Part shown: positions 23,276 through 36,733 of the stretch, in pieces | How positions within the stretch are numbered: the first letter of the stretch is position 1 | How the letters are laid out: each line of letters starts with the position of its first letter | NCBI GenBank assembly: GCA_001632425.1 | Contig: KV425566.1 | Span: forward strand, 124,001 to 188,000 | DNA from: Neolentinus lepideus HHB14362 ss-1 | Lineage: Eukaryota > Basidiomycota > Agaricomycetes > Gloeophyllales > Gloeophyllaceae | Reading direction: 5' to 3' | Length of the DNA stretch: 64,000 bases | The notes under the pieces: generated by a model | Seen by the model: the letters and a program-made list of their open reading frames with translations, nothing else | Database searches by the model: none | What the model was told of the DNA's origin: nothing | Position numbers and translations under genes: made by a program

Positions 23276-26200
23276 TAGTAGAATAGCAGAGTACGAGTCG
23301 TAGAACGGGAAAAGAACAGTGAGATGGATGGGATGAAGGATGCCCTCAACCGCAAGTTACTCAGCTCTGCGCGACTGCCTCATTGCAGACACGAGGGGCG
23401 ATCGGCCCTTGCCGTGCCTTCACGATTGGCTGAGAGGGGTCAATGGACAAGGGGTCCGAAATGTTCGTGAAATGTTGCAGACGGTGCCGCCGTAGATTGC
23501 ATTGCTACGCACATTATTCATGAAATACATTCATAGTCAAGAAGGATATACAATGGAGTTAGCCAATTGCGAAGGACAAGGTTGGCTGTCCCACACGCAA
23601 TTCGGGCAAGTTAGATGTCTTGGGAAGACCGTCCGCCCTATCTTATTTTACCCGTACTATGAATAGTAACTTTCGAATAAGTGAGGAGGTTTCCCGGACA
23701 TTGTTAGACAGGCCCAATTGGCCACGTCGCGGCAACAACCCTGATTGAAGACGGAGGTGTAGCAATATAATGTTCATTTTGAGATTCAGTCGCGGGATCG
23801 AAATCGTCCAAGCGTATTATCGTAGGCTAGTGGCTGCTCTAGAGAAACCTCAGGGAAGAGTAGAAGAAAACGAGGTGCTCGCCGCTTCAGTAATATCAAC
23901 ACGAGACACCGGCACCCTAAGACTTAAACTTCATCACGGAACGGATCAACATACCGTCTGTTCGAGAATATACCAGTACCAGCATACCTGCCACATTTTC
24001 TAATGATACACGTGCGGTGGCGTCTTGCAGTAAACAAGAACGACGCCAACCATTAGTACTGAGATACCGCACTTGGAATTGCCTGTTGTTCATCTCAAGC
24101 TTAGGGTCTCAAACGCTGTCGTCGAAATAGACATCAGGTCCGCTGAAGAGAAGAAAACACTCCTTGTAGCCGGATCAGATAACAATTTCAGTGACGCCGA
24201 GAACACCGTTGAATCCTTTGACAGATACAGACACTGTAGCAGCTGGCAGTAGATGGCCCTGCGCTCATGCAGCGCACCCAAGTGCTGGCTGACCAGGAAG
24301 CGGCGACCCGTTATCATCTGACATGACGACGACCTTTAAAGACTCCGAGCTGCTGTTCTAGAGTGACACAGGAGACCATTCAGAGGGCGGTGTGCTAGTG
24401 AATGGATGGATGATACTATCATTCCGGGGGTTCTGTCAAAGCACAATTTTTGACATAACTCCGAAAATTGAAGTAAAACAAAACGGGAGGGTATTAAATA
24501 AAAGTTGGTACGCAAGTGTAATCATACCATGAGATTACGAATGTATGGTCGGCTTTCCAAAATCTTGAGTGGGCGTAAAATGAGAGGCCAAGTGCCATCG
24601 AGAATCGCTGGGAAATTGGTCAAAGATGTGAGATTTTGTGTGATGCCTGCACTTGACCAATAATCTATGACTATGGGACCAATATATCATAGATATTCAT
24701 ACCGTCTGCCTGGCCCGATAGCTGTGAATATTAAGGGCCGCATCCAACGCTCTATCTGTCTCAAGAGCGCGGCCGCCACTAACACGTCCCAATGCAAACT
24801 CCGCTTGTCTCTATCCGCTACGCTGTGGCCGAATCGGAGTTGCCACCATCTGTTTTCTGCCTAAAATATGAACATGGTTTTTGGTGTAGTAGGTAGATAC
24901 GCAGTCACACTATGATGCTTGCAAAAAATTACTAGAGATTCATCATAACTATTAACTAAGACGGTGGTAGGTCATTTACCTAAAATTTGACAGAATTCCC
25001 CGAATGATAGTAGTAGTGATAGAATCCCGCACACACGGAGACTGTTAGCGATCATCCCCCTGCGTGACCTAGCTGAAGGCAAGATAGGCATAGCTGTGGG
25101 CGGCACTTATGTGCTTGAACCCGACTTGAGCACAAATGCCTCGGAACATGGCTGCAGATCGTTCTCCGAGCAAGCGTCTGGAAGCATGCAGAACGTGCAC
25201 AGGCCCAGCTAACTGACTTGGATATATCAAACCGAAAGAGTTGGGGTGAAACGAGTCCACGGGCAGTTCTTGTAGTTGATAATTCTTTGTGAGTCCAGTG
25301 ACGGGTCTCATGTCAGGGCTCATTTTTCTTCTTCTCAAGCCAACGGCGAAGAACAAGGAATTATTAGGGCAATACGTATACTAAGTACTTTTCTCAGTGT
25401 ATGGGAAGCGGTCCATTAATTCATTGATCACTCACGTCACTGAGTGATATTGAACAATATTCTTTCCGGTTATTTGGGCCCAATTCAAAAGCCCCCGTTG
25501 GCGGGTATCGTGTTGCTCTAGCACAGCAGCGGGGTTTTCGCCCATCCGGGCACAAATAGCTCGACCCTTGAGCTATACACTTATCGTCTTCCCTGGTCTG
25601 CACTACCTGGGAGCAATATGAGTGCCTGAAAATATCTGAGTATGTGGGGATCAGACGCACCATACTCGGAGCAAAGACGGGAAGATATGCTATTTCTTGT
25701 GTACCAGGCCGAAGATACCGGGATTATTAGGACTCGACATGATATCCGCGACATAGAAGGGTCGTTCGCGACGGCTATGGAGTAGTTGTGTTAATGGCTA
25801 ATGATAGGGCAGCTAAAAGAGTAGTACAGTGAATATCGAGAACCGAACAGGAATAATGTGACATCGAAGTTAAGGCGGATTCATCAGAGCATACTATACT
25901 ACATAGACTTCAGGCCCCAGCGACTTGTGACTGTTGATAGTCATATCTCGACGGTGGCTGTATCATACATGATCGTCTTCCGTCAGAAGCTCCTGGTAAC
26001 GCAGAGGCTTCGTTGACATGCTGAACGTTGAAACGCTAGTTCTGGTCTAAAGCAAGATGCGTGGAAAAGGCCATACTCTGCGTCATAGAACCGACGATGC
26101 CCGGAAGATGGTTTTCATCACGAGGTAGAAGGCTGCGCAGAGATTCGGTGCCCCGTAAGAACCACTAATCGGCAAATATGTCGCAGGATCAACACGCTTA

Positions 26201-26535
26201 GCCGAATACACCAGCATTCGGACTTTGTTGAGATAAACGGAGTAGACTGGCTCCCCTGCGGCGCTTCATCAGGCAGCCTTACAAGACAAGAATAGCCTAG
26301 GCCCATCCATAGTTAGCGGAGAAGCCCCAGCGGAATGACGGGAGTCTCTGGAGCACCCGGTTCTGCGTTTCGAGTGATTGCACACTGCAAGGAACAGACC
26401 AGCATATGACACAAATACAAGTAAACAGGAGGGAGACAGCATAAAAGGCGGCAGCACCTACCGTAGAACAGCAGGATCACAAGCAGACCTATTCATCGCA
26501 ATCAGCACACCAACCAACCTCGTTTTCCAATCAAT
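23276..26535. other. gene-poor region of 3.3 kb upstream of the metallothionein gene
   Basis: No gene could be supported on either strand. Weak candidates are a plus-strand open stretch at about 24102-24250 preceded by an AG acceptor (VVEIDIRSAEEKKTLLVAGS) and a minus-strand ORF at 25069-25356 (GLIYPSQLAGPVHVLHASRR); neither has recognisable domains nor convincing partner exons. The final part contains the metallothionein promoter. No repeat ends or transposase motifs were seen. Confidence 0.5.
26379..26447 (+). promoter_or_regulatory. metallothionein upstream elements (TATA-like and MRE-like)
   Basis: ATAAAAG at 26441-26447 is a TATA-like element 89 nt upstream of the metallothionein ATG. 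TGCACAC at 26379-26385 fits the metal response element core TGCRCNC. The seven-base match can occur by chance, so the second element is only suggestive. Confidence 0.4.
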
Positions 26536-26750
26536 ATGTTCACTGTACGCCGCAGTGCTCGTTGTGTGAATTTCACTGATAGACATCCGTCGTGCAGAAC
26601 ACCGAAGTCCCCAAGAACCAAGCCTGCGGTACTGCTAGCTGCAGCTGCGGCTCTGCCTGCGGTGCCTCGTATGTCTTGTCATTGCGTTGTCTGACTTAGC
26701 TGACCATTCAACTCAGCTGCGCCTGCAAGCCCGGCGAGTGCAAGTGCTAG
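26536..26750 (+). CDS. small Cys-rich metallothionein
   Basis: Three exons (26536-26544, 26598-26668, 26717-26750) join to 114 nt, a 37-residue protein: MFTNTEVPKNQACG, then TASCSCGSACGA, then SCACKPGECKC. It has eight Cys, mostly in CxC pairs (CSC, CAC, CKC), no aromatic residue after Phe2, and ends on Cys, as fungal copper/cadmium-binding metallothioneins do. Such proteins buffer Cu(I) and Zn/Cd in the cytosol. The 9-nt first exon encodes only MFT; the introns (53 and 48 nt) have GTACGC...GCAG and GTATGT...TCAG borders and keep frame. A longer unspliced frame from the same ATG gives a non-Cys protein and is rejected. The gene is isolated by 3.3 kb on its 5' side; TATA-like and metal-response-like sequences lie upstream. 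Metal specificity cannot be told from sequence. Confidence 0.82.
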
Positions 26751-27041
26751 ATGCACACCTCGATGTCGACCTTGTGTCCTATGCGCGAATCATGACTGTT
26801 AGTGTGGAAGGGCCGCAGAAAATGTGGAAAATATAATATCGAACTGAAGCTGGAGGATTTCTCGCTAAATGTATGTTGTTGAGGACGGAGTCTCAGAATG
26901 GCCAAACTTGATTGTGTGAAATTCTCCTCGGGTAAGATTAAAATCATGAGTGTGGCGTCGTCGTAAATCCTGGGCACACTCATACAACGCAAACAGTAAT
27001 GGCGCTAACACTTTAGAAATTGGAATAGTATAGCCCATCCA

Positions 27042-28450
27042 CTACCAGGTTGAACTGGTCAACAAATTCAAAGCACGACATAGGCCGAACTCACGTATGT
27101 CTTGGTATCTTCTCTTTCTCGGAGGATCCAGAGTCTGTAACTGCTGAAGCATATCAATGCACTGACGATGCAATTTCTCCGCTTGCTCTTTCCCGATTAC
27201 TGCAGCATGGTTCCTGACGAGCAGTCGTTTGTAATGCACCAGCGATTCAATGCACCCTAATCATGGCTCTTGCGTGAGAAGTGCCGCGGCTCAGCAAAAA
27301 TCATACTTACATTTACTACCCGGGTCCTCTTCCAGAAGTTCTTCGATAGCATTTATTTCGCTTTCCAGTATATGACGGTTCTGTCCTGAACGACTCGAGC
27401 GCGTTTCATATATCGTTCCGTGAAATCGAAAGTGAGAGAAGAGACATACCTGCGTCTACCAGCCATCTATGATACAACCATGCACTCTGGTCGTTGGGAT
27501 CTGTGTACAAAGCATTCTTCACTAGCTCCAGCTCTAGATACGGACATCACTCTATGAGAGAGTCTATATGTGGGACCACGAACATACCTTCTTCTATACA
27601 TTTGTCTTTATTCAGTTTTCCGCTTCCCCACATGGACGTGTATACCTTTGACCTTTGATGCCACGCGCTGAAGTTAGAGAAATTAGCCTCAATCTTGCGC
27701 ATGGTGTAAGCCAATTCAGCGGTCTCTGGGCGTTGTTCGGGCATACTAGCGAGGACGTAGCGTCTGTAGCTCCACGCGTGGACTAATACGAGATATTAAG
27801 GGCCAGATACGGTACCACATCCAAGGAAAGCTCACAATTGCGCGCGTCTGCGTCTAACATTTTCTCTACAATGGCCAGCTCTCTGCTCCAGTTCGCTTTC
27901 TTCCAGTCTCGAGAGTCACCTGGACCATCTGGAACGTTCTCCAGACACCAACTTCTATGGTTCCATAACGTATAGACCTTCGGATGGGCCTTCAATGCGG
28001 CAGCAGTCATAGAGAGGTCTTCCGACAGGATATCATTGATAACCTCAGGCGGACTGATACTGAATTGTCCCCGAAGTATACATAACGCTATTACAATTAC
28101 ATACCTGTTTACAAACAGGCCATGAAGCATAATATTTCTTCGATAGTTCCAGATCGTATAGAACTCAGGGTTGATCTGGAGCAACCGCGAGGTGGCTTCA
28201 AATGCATCCTTGCTCCAATCACGACTCTTCTTCTGTAACCAGTCTCCATCAGTATGATAGCTTCCGTTATTCCATGCATCAACTCACTTTCGCCAGGACA
28301 TGGTCAGTGAGAGACAGATACTCCTTTAGTCTCGACTGTTCCCGCTGCTTGCGAGCCTCTACAGCCTCTGAAGTTTGGCGAGTGCGTCGAACGCCGTGCT
28401 ATCCAACTCGAGTGAGCTCGTGATGTCGAGAGAGAAATGCCGCACACCAT
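27042..28450 (-). CDS. BET4: geranylgeranyl transferase type II (RabGGTase) subunit alpha
   Basis: BET4 is the alpha subunit of the enzyme that attaches geranylgeranyl groups to the C-terminal Cys of Rab GTPases, using the Rab escort protein. At least five prenyltransferase alpha (PFTA) repeats are visible: [55 protein letters not shown] and [14 protein letters not shown]. The N-terminus reads [18 protein letters not shown] when the ATG at 28450 is joined across a 49-nt intron (GTGTGC...GATAG) to the next exon, so exon 1 contains only the start codon; yeast Bet4 likewise begins MHGV. The end is [19 protein letters not shown] with the stop at 27042-27044. About seven introns interrupt it. It is divergent from SYF1, and both carry the same upstream sequence block. 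Confidence 0.92.
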
Positions 28451-28520
28451 TTCTGATATCCCACCAAGTAAATGTTGACGAAGTTGACGTCCGTCTGATA
28501 ACAGTACTAGTCCAAGTGAA

Positions 28521-28549
28521 GCCTTATACCGATATGATCGGTATAAGGC
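28521..28549. repeat. perfect palindrome, 13-nt arms with 3-nt spacer
   Basis: GCCTTATACCGAT at 28521-28533 is followed by ATG and its exact reverse complement at 28537-28549. It abuts the BET4 copy of the duplicated promoter module and looks like a 21-nt insertion relative to the SYF1 copy, placed between the CCCCTTG block and the TATAAGGC block. Confidence 0.85.
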
Positions 28550-28588
28550 CAAGGGGCCAACGGCAAGAAAACGCGCGACGTCAACCCT
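28550..28588 (-). promoter_or_regulatory. duplicated promoter module, BET4 copy
   Basis: Read toward BET4, the module is AGGGTTGACGTCGC (28588-28575), 12 nt, then CGTTGGCCCCTTG (28562-28550). It ends about 100 nt upstream of the BET4 ATG, followed after the palindrome arm by TATAAGGC, a TATA-like element. It contains TGACGTC, the core of a CRE/ATF site. Confidence 0.65.
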
Positions 28589-29551
28589 GTAGAGTGAACG
28601 AGGACCCCGGGACCCTTATGTAATGCAGAGACCACCCCCTAATTAGGCAATATGTGGCTGGAGTGATTACAAGGCGCGAGGAAACAAGTCGAATTACAGG
28701 AAAACTGTGGTACGATGGTGCCCAGGAACCATTTATATACAAGATACACTTAAAATACATGCTTTGATATGGATATGATAAGGTTTGAGTCTGTACTAGA
28801 TGCGAAAAGGCTTACGGGGAGCTGGCAGGCTTGATCAGTAATCGACTTATCGTCTGCTGAATCCTGTGCAGTGGTCGTATTTCCTGGAGACTTGTCATGA
28901 TTGCATTCATGCTTAAACATCACTCTCCTGGATTATACGGATGATGAGGCGCTCATTCACGGATGGTTATTTCTAATTGGTTTGTGCGTCTGAGGTCCGA
29001 ACATGCACAGTCTTATCCTCGCTCCATGTCTTAAGAATTTTATGGAATATAGTAATTTAATACTTGTCTGGTTCTTATATAATGCTACAAATCCAAGGTC
29101 CAGAGCTGAAATGTACACTAATTCCCGCATCGTACATACTTTGTATCTCAATATGTGTGCCACTTGTATCTGGGTTCACAACACATTAGCACAGCAATAG
29201 CAAGGTATAAGAATTAGACTTCTTATTAGTGACACACATTGTTCTTTATCTTATGAGTAGGACGTACCAATATCTCGAGATACAGCAGGCGGATTGATGC
29301 CACATGGCGCAGGTGTCCAAATACGGTAGCTAGTGGCGGAGGCAAGCAGGATTGTTGCACACACCATGCGATTTTGGCTTCTCATGTTAAAGATAATTGT
29401 ATGCCAATGTATTTTACTATCATTTATGAGTATACTACACACTTTTGGGATGGTATGAAATGCTGTGGAAGGTGCCAGCCAAGATTGAACGCTAACAGTG
29501 CAAAAAAGTGAAAATATGGACCCTGGGGACCAGTCAGGGGGTTACCACCCG

Positions 29552-29598
29552 AGGGTTGACGTCGCCGGCAATACCCGCGTTGGCCCCTTGTATAAGGC
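29552..29598 (+). promoter_or_regulatory. duplicated promoter module, SYF1 copy
   Basis: AGGGTTGACGTCGC at 29552-29565 and CGTTGGCCCCTTG at 29578-29590 are identical to the BET4 copy, separated by 12 nt, and are followed directly by TATAAGGCTTCA. The last block lies about 100 nt upstream of the SYF1 ATG at 29695. The two copies are in inverted orientation, each pointing to its own gene. Confidence 0.65.
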
Positions 29599-29694
29599 TT
29601 CATGCAATTGTCGTGGGAATTTTTGAACTAGTCTGGCGCGTCTCGTTCGTCCAAGCTTCCTCCAAGCTTCGTCTTCCTGGGCCAACCTGAACTG

Positions 29695-32600
29695 ATGTCC
29701 AAAATGTCGTCCGTTGCTGAATCTACGCTTTCTGTAGACACACTTTCTTCCATATTTCCTTTGACATTCCCTGTCCCGACTCCCTCCACACATCCAGACC
29801 TCATCTCAACCAAGGACATCAATAGAGAAGAGGACTTGTTGCGTAACCCGCAGTCCTTCCGTCACTGGTGGACCACGATACAAAATACACGGGAGGACTT
29901 TATTGCTACAATAAGGGCGGAACGACTCGATATTTCTGAGGAGGTTGTTGCGGCTCTGGGTCCTTTGGCCTCGCCCATGACTCGTAAGGCTCTACAGCGC
30001 CTCACATATCTCTATGAGGCCGCCCTCACTCAGTTTCCTGGTACGTTCAAGCTCTGGAAGTCCTATCTGCAAATGCGGATGTACTATGTTCTGGGAAAGC
30101 CTGTCGTGCGGAGGCGGGCGGGAGGCAAAAAGAAGTTTCCGGAAATGAAGGACGCGTTAGAGGACGAGAAGGATGATCTAGAGAAGTGGGAAGGTGGCCT
30201 TGACAGTATTGTGGGCTGGGAGGAGTGGAAATCATTGATAGCAGCTTTTGAGAGGGCGTTAATGTGGCTCCCCAATGTACGCCCTGGCATCATTTCTTAC
30301 CGTGTCCATTCTTACAAGTTGCGCCTAAGATGCCAAGGTTATGGCTCATGTACTTATCGATATTCAATCACCCGATGTGTCCCCCAGTCATCTCGTACTC
30401 TCATGCTCGCCGGACGTACGACCGCGCTCTCCGAACATTACCACCATCTCTTCACTTCCGTATATGGGTTCGCTATCTCCTCTGGGCGGAGGTCAAAGGC
30501 GGGTCAACAATGGTAGCAGTATACCGTCGCTATCTTGGTATCGACCCGAGTGTTACAGAACGTTACACATCTCTTCTGCTCGCAACCGAGAACCCTTCAC
30601 CGCGGCCACTGGAGGCAGCCAAGCTCTTATTATCCCTGGCGCGGAAAGCGGCCCGTGGAGAGTACACAAGTCCAGAGGGGAAAAGTCCTTACCAACTACT
30701 TACAGAATGGCTCGACGTCGTGGAAGCGCATGCGGAAGAGGTCGGCCTTGATGTGCCGGAGACAATTGAAAGCCACCGTGTTCAGGACGAAGCCGAAGCC
30801 GCAGTGAAGAACGCAGTGCCAGCGTCGTCTGAGGGTGGCTTGATTCGCTTTGGCGGCCCACCAGTCCCCGTAACTGCAGACGGCAAAGCTAGCACTGCAT
30901 ACGATGAGGACGAAGATCCCTCCAGCACAAGGAGGCTCAACATCGAGCGGATTGTGCACAAAGATGGTCTGGAGGTGTACAAAGATCAAGCCGGCCGACT
31001 CTGGAGTGGACTAGCTACGTACTGGATCAAGCGTGGTGAGTTTGATCGGGCCAAGGCCACCTTTGAGGCGGGCATAGCGGAGGTTATGACTATTCGGGAC
31101 TTTACGCAAATATTCGATGCATACGCTGAGTTTAGCGAGTCCTTGATCAGCGCTATAATGGAGAGTATAGCGAACCCCGATGAGGATGAAGACGAGGACG
31201 ATGTGCAGGAGACTGAGGCAGAGTTGGATGCGCGGATGAAGGAATTCGAGGAGCTCATGGATCGGAGACCGTTTTTGGTCAATGATGTCCTACTGAGACG
31301 GAATCCAAATGACGTTCAGGAGTGGGAGAAACGCATCGCGCTATGGGGTAACGATGACGATAAGGTTCGTGGAAATAACGGCGACTCTGACAGGTTCATT
31401 AAATTTCTGGCAGGTTGCTGAAACGTATACCAAAGCACTTGAGACAGTTAACCCGCGCAAGGCTACCGCTAATTTCTACCGACTGTACGTCAACTTCGCC
31501 AAGTTCTACGAAGAAGGTGGCACCCAAGGGCAAGCGGAAGTCGACCTTGATAGCGCCCGCAAGATTCTCGAGAAGGCGACGAAAATCAACTTCAAGACGG
31601 TTGAGGACCTCGCAGAGGTCTGGTGCGAGTGGGCGGAGATGGAGCTGCGTCATGAGTGCGGTTTTCCAGTGTGGCTTTTGGGAAGACCGTTGGTATTGAT
31701 TATGGTTTTTCGTTTTGCAGGAACTATGATGAAGCGATTCGAGTGATGCAGCGCGCTGCTGCAGTTCCCAAGAACACGAAAATCAATTACCATGATCACG
31801 TAAGTCTCAACACTCCGAAGTTCATTGGAGGAAATGTCTTATGTTCGTTTCAGTCTCTGTCAGTGCAGATCCGCCTCTTCAAGTCGCTGAAGTTATGGTC
31901 GTTCTACGTTGACCTCGAGGAGTCGCTGGGCACCGTCGAGTCGACAAAAGCGGTCTATGACAAAATCTTGGAGTTGCGAATTGCGAACGCTCAGATCATC
32001 GTTAACTATGCCGCTTTCCTCGAGGAACACAACTACTTCGAGGAGAGCTTCAAGGTATGGTTCAATTTTATTCCCTTCGGTTGTATGACTGATCCTGGCT
32101 CTGTAGGTGTACGAAAGGGGCGTTGAATTGTTCACGTTCCCTATATCATTTGAGATTTGGAATATATATTTATCGAAATTTATCAAGCGATATGTAAGTA
32201 TTTTAACCCTTCTTTATGTCGAACGCAATCTGACCTCTAGTTAGGGAGGTTCGAAACTGGAGAGAGCACGAGATCTGTTCGAGCAAGCTCTTGAAAAGTG
32301 CCCACCTAAATCGTGCAAGCCGCTATTCCTCATGTATGCTCAACTGGAGGAGGACTACGGACTGGCGAAACGTGCGATGGCGATTTATGATCGGGCAACA
32401 CAGGTCATAGCGGACGAGGATAAATTTGAGGTGGGCGGGACTTCGGAAATGTATCGGAAGGGTCACTCACGCAAAGAACCACCAGATGTTTACCCTTTAC
32501 ATCGCCAAAGCGGCGGCGAATTATGGCCTCCCTGCGACTCGTCCGATATACGAGCGCGCCATTGAAATCTTGCCTAATCGTCAAACCGCCCAGATGTGCA

Positions 32601-33046
32601 TGCGCTTCGCGAATCTGGAGCGTAAGCTCGGTGAAATTGACCGAGCTCGTGCTATCTACGCTCACGCATCGCAATTCTGTGACCCACGATTAAACCCCGA
32701 GTTCTGGACGGAGTGGAATGCTTTCGAGATCGAGACGGGCTCCGAAGATACCTTCAGAGAGATGTTACGGATCAAGCGGAGCGTGCAAGCACAGTTCAAT
32801 ACGGAGGCGTCGTACCTCGCTGCACAGACGATGGCTTCGAAGAAGGACGATACTTCGACTCCAGAAGCTGAGGCAGACGCGGCGGATCCCATGGCTGCTG
32901 CTGAACGTCAAGCGGGTGGTGTGAAGGGTGCGCCGGCGTTCGTTGCCTCGAAACATAATGTCAATATCACAGAATCAAAACCCGCCGAGACCACAGCTCA
33001 GGTGAACGCTGACGAGATCCATATATCGGACGATGAAGATATATAG
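29695..33046 (+). CDS. SYF1: pre-mRNA-splicing factor SYF1 (XAB2 homologue)
   Basis: SYF1 is a HAT/TPR-repeat scaffold of the Prp19-associated (NineTeen) complex in the active spliceosome. The start is the ATG at 29695 (MSKMSSVAES); DLLRNPQSFRHWWTTIQN marks the family N-terminus. HAT repeats follow along the whole protein: LYEAALTQFPGTFKLWKSYL, ARRTYDRALRTLPPSLHFRI, LWSGLATYWIKRGEFDRAKA, the diagnostic LVNDVLLRRNPNDVQEWEKR, ILEKATKINFKTVEDLAEVW, LFKSLKLWSFYVDLEESLGT, VYERGVELFTFPISFEIWNI, PIYERAIEILPNRQTAQMCM. The C-terminus is Glu/Ala-rich and ends ADEIHISDDEDI, an acidic tail typical of spliceosomal partners. Roughly eight short introns are present. It converges with the next gene, leaving 59 bp between the two stop codons. 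Confidence 0.93.
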
Positions 33047-33105
33047 AGCGTTGCTTCGCATGCATTGTAACAGTAGTGGTTCTTCTACTTCGTCCTATGT
33101 GACGA

Positions 33106-33966
33106 TCACCCGGATGAATCCCATCGGTCTATTTCGACTGAGCAGAGGTCCTCCCATTTCGCGTCCCAACTATCTTGATCAAGATGAGGCTGAGTGGCCC
33201 ATTGCGTTATTATTTGGCGTGATGTCTCGAATGCAACCGAATGGCAGCGTAGTGTATTCACGATGTCGGTGTGCATCTCCAGCGAACGTCGGTAAGGGAT
33301 CAGTAGCTGTGCAGCCGAAGAGACTAAGAGTATATCAGGGTGAAGTATCCATCCTCGGCACACAGGCTGACCGAATTTTTCCAAGGACCATGTCGTCCAG
33401 AGCGGTTCCTCCGCTACCCATTGCCAACCGCACACTTTATGAGCATCGGAGAGGAGGGATTCTAGATTATCGATGATTGTGTTCATTCTATGAAACTGCT
33501 TCTTCTGCAGGGTATAACCTGGTTGAGCATATGCGAATTTTGCACGTGGTTTCGCGTCTCACCAGCTTGAAGATTACTCTATCCAAGTCCTCGATTCGAG
33601 ACTCCATTAAAGATATTTTGGGCTCTGCAACATGATAACGCGGCTGCTGACCTGCCGGAACCAAGGCGAGAGCATTGCTAACCAGGTTGTCACATTTCGA
33701 AGTTAGACCGCGAAAGTTGAGACACACTCGAGCTCTGTCCTGGCGTCAACTAGAGCACTTGCAGCTCGAAGGCCATCAATAGTTACAATGTCATCCCATA
33801 TGCTAGTACATGTTCGTAATTCGAGCATGAGGATCCTGACTTTGCGATGGTAAGGTGATTCAGCACTTTTGGATGGAAGTTGTCCTGGCGATGGCGGCGG
33901 TTGCTTCACACGGACAGGGGAGGACGTCGGCGTTGAAGGACCCTTAAACGAAGCTAGACGACTCAT
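33106..33966 (-). CDS. conserved-looking coiled-coil protein of unknown function
   Basis: The ATG at 33966 begins MSRLASFKGPSTPTSSPVRV; a basic, Pro/Ser-rich N-terminus of about 40 residues is followed by helices (RKVRILMLELRTCTSIWDDI, SRIEDLDRVIFKL, KKQFHRMNTIIDNLESLLSD) and a Trp-rich C-terminal part (GWQWVAEEPLWTTWSLEKF, LEMHTDIVNTLRCHSVAFET, DAKWEDLC). Three introns fit: GTGTCT...GGCAG, GTGAGA...TGCAG and GTGTGC...CACAG, giving roughly 220 residues and the TGA at 33106-33108. The layout, a basic tail plus heptad helices, suggests a subunit of a larger assembly such as a kinetochore, spindle or Mediator-type complex, but I recognise no family. It is divergent from the PFK-2 gene across 281 bp. 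Confidence 0.65.
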
Positions 33967-34247
33967 CTTTCGGTCACTGTTAAGATCACGACAGAGTGAA
34001 AGTAGAGCGCGTTGGTTTCATGAACCAAGTGCGCAGCGAATTCTAATTTCAATGGAAGTTGCCAGACTGGGCGGCGCCGGCTATTCTTTGCCCCGTGCCC
34101 CGCATCGTAAATATACCGGCCCGGGGAAACGTCCCCAGTTCTGTACTTCGAGAAGTGGCTCTCACATCGGTAGCCGGTCTTTGCCATTAATATCACAGTC
34201 TTCTCTATTGAGCGTATCTTGTTCACGATCTTCATTCGTACTGCAAG

Positions 34248-36537
<2,290 letters not shown>

Positions 36538-36733
36538 ACAATGCTTTATACTACGTTGTTTTGGTTGCTACATCATCGAATAATTATGGAAGTAAAATAA
36601 ATACCTGATAGGCGTAGGCATTTGTGGCAGATCTCAAGCGTGACGATAACCTAAGGTGACTCTGTGATGTTACGGTGCTTCTCGCAAGCCATCATGCAAC
36701 CCGAGTTGCTTTCTTTACACTCACACACCTAAT

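Larger units (their letters stand above)
28451..29694. other. BET4-SYF1 intergenic region
   Basis: This 1.2 kb spacer separates two divergent genes. Near each gene it carries one copy of an inverted sequence module (listed separately). Between the copies there is AT-rich sequence with no ORF above 70 codons that shows a domain, and no clear internal repeat. Confidence 0.6.

Noticed and set aside
24090..24317. Minus-strand 75-codon ORF, considered as a pheromone-type or small secreted precursor
   Set aside because: No CaaX end, no signal peptide and no consistent exon partner.
25550..25585. Small hairpin TAGCTC/GAGCTA, considered as part of a tRNA
   Set aside because: No cloverleaf, no B-box and no discriminator end could be fitted.
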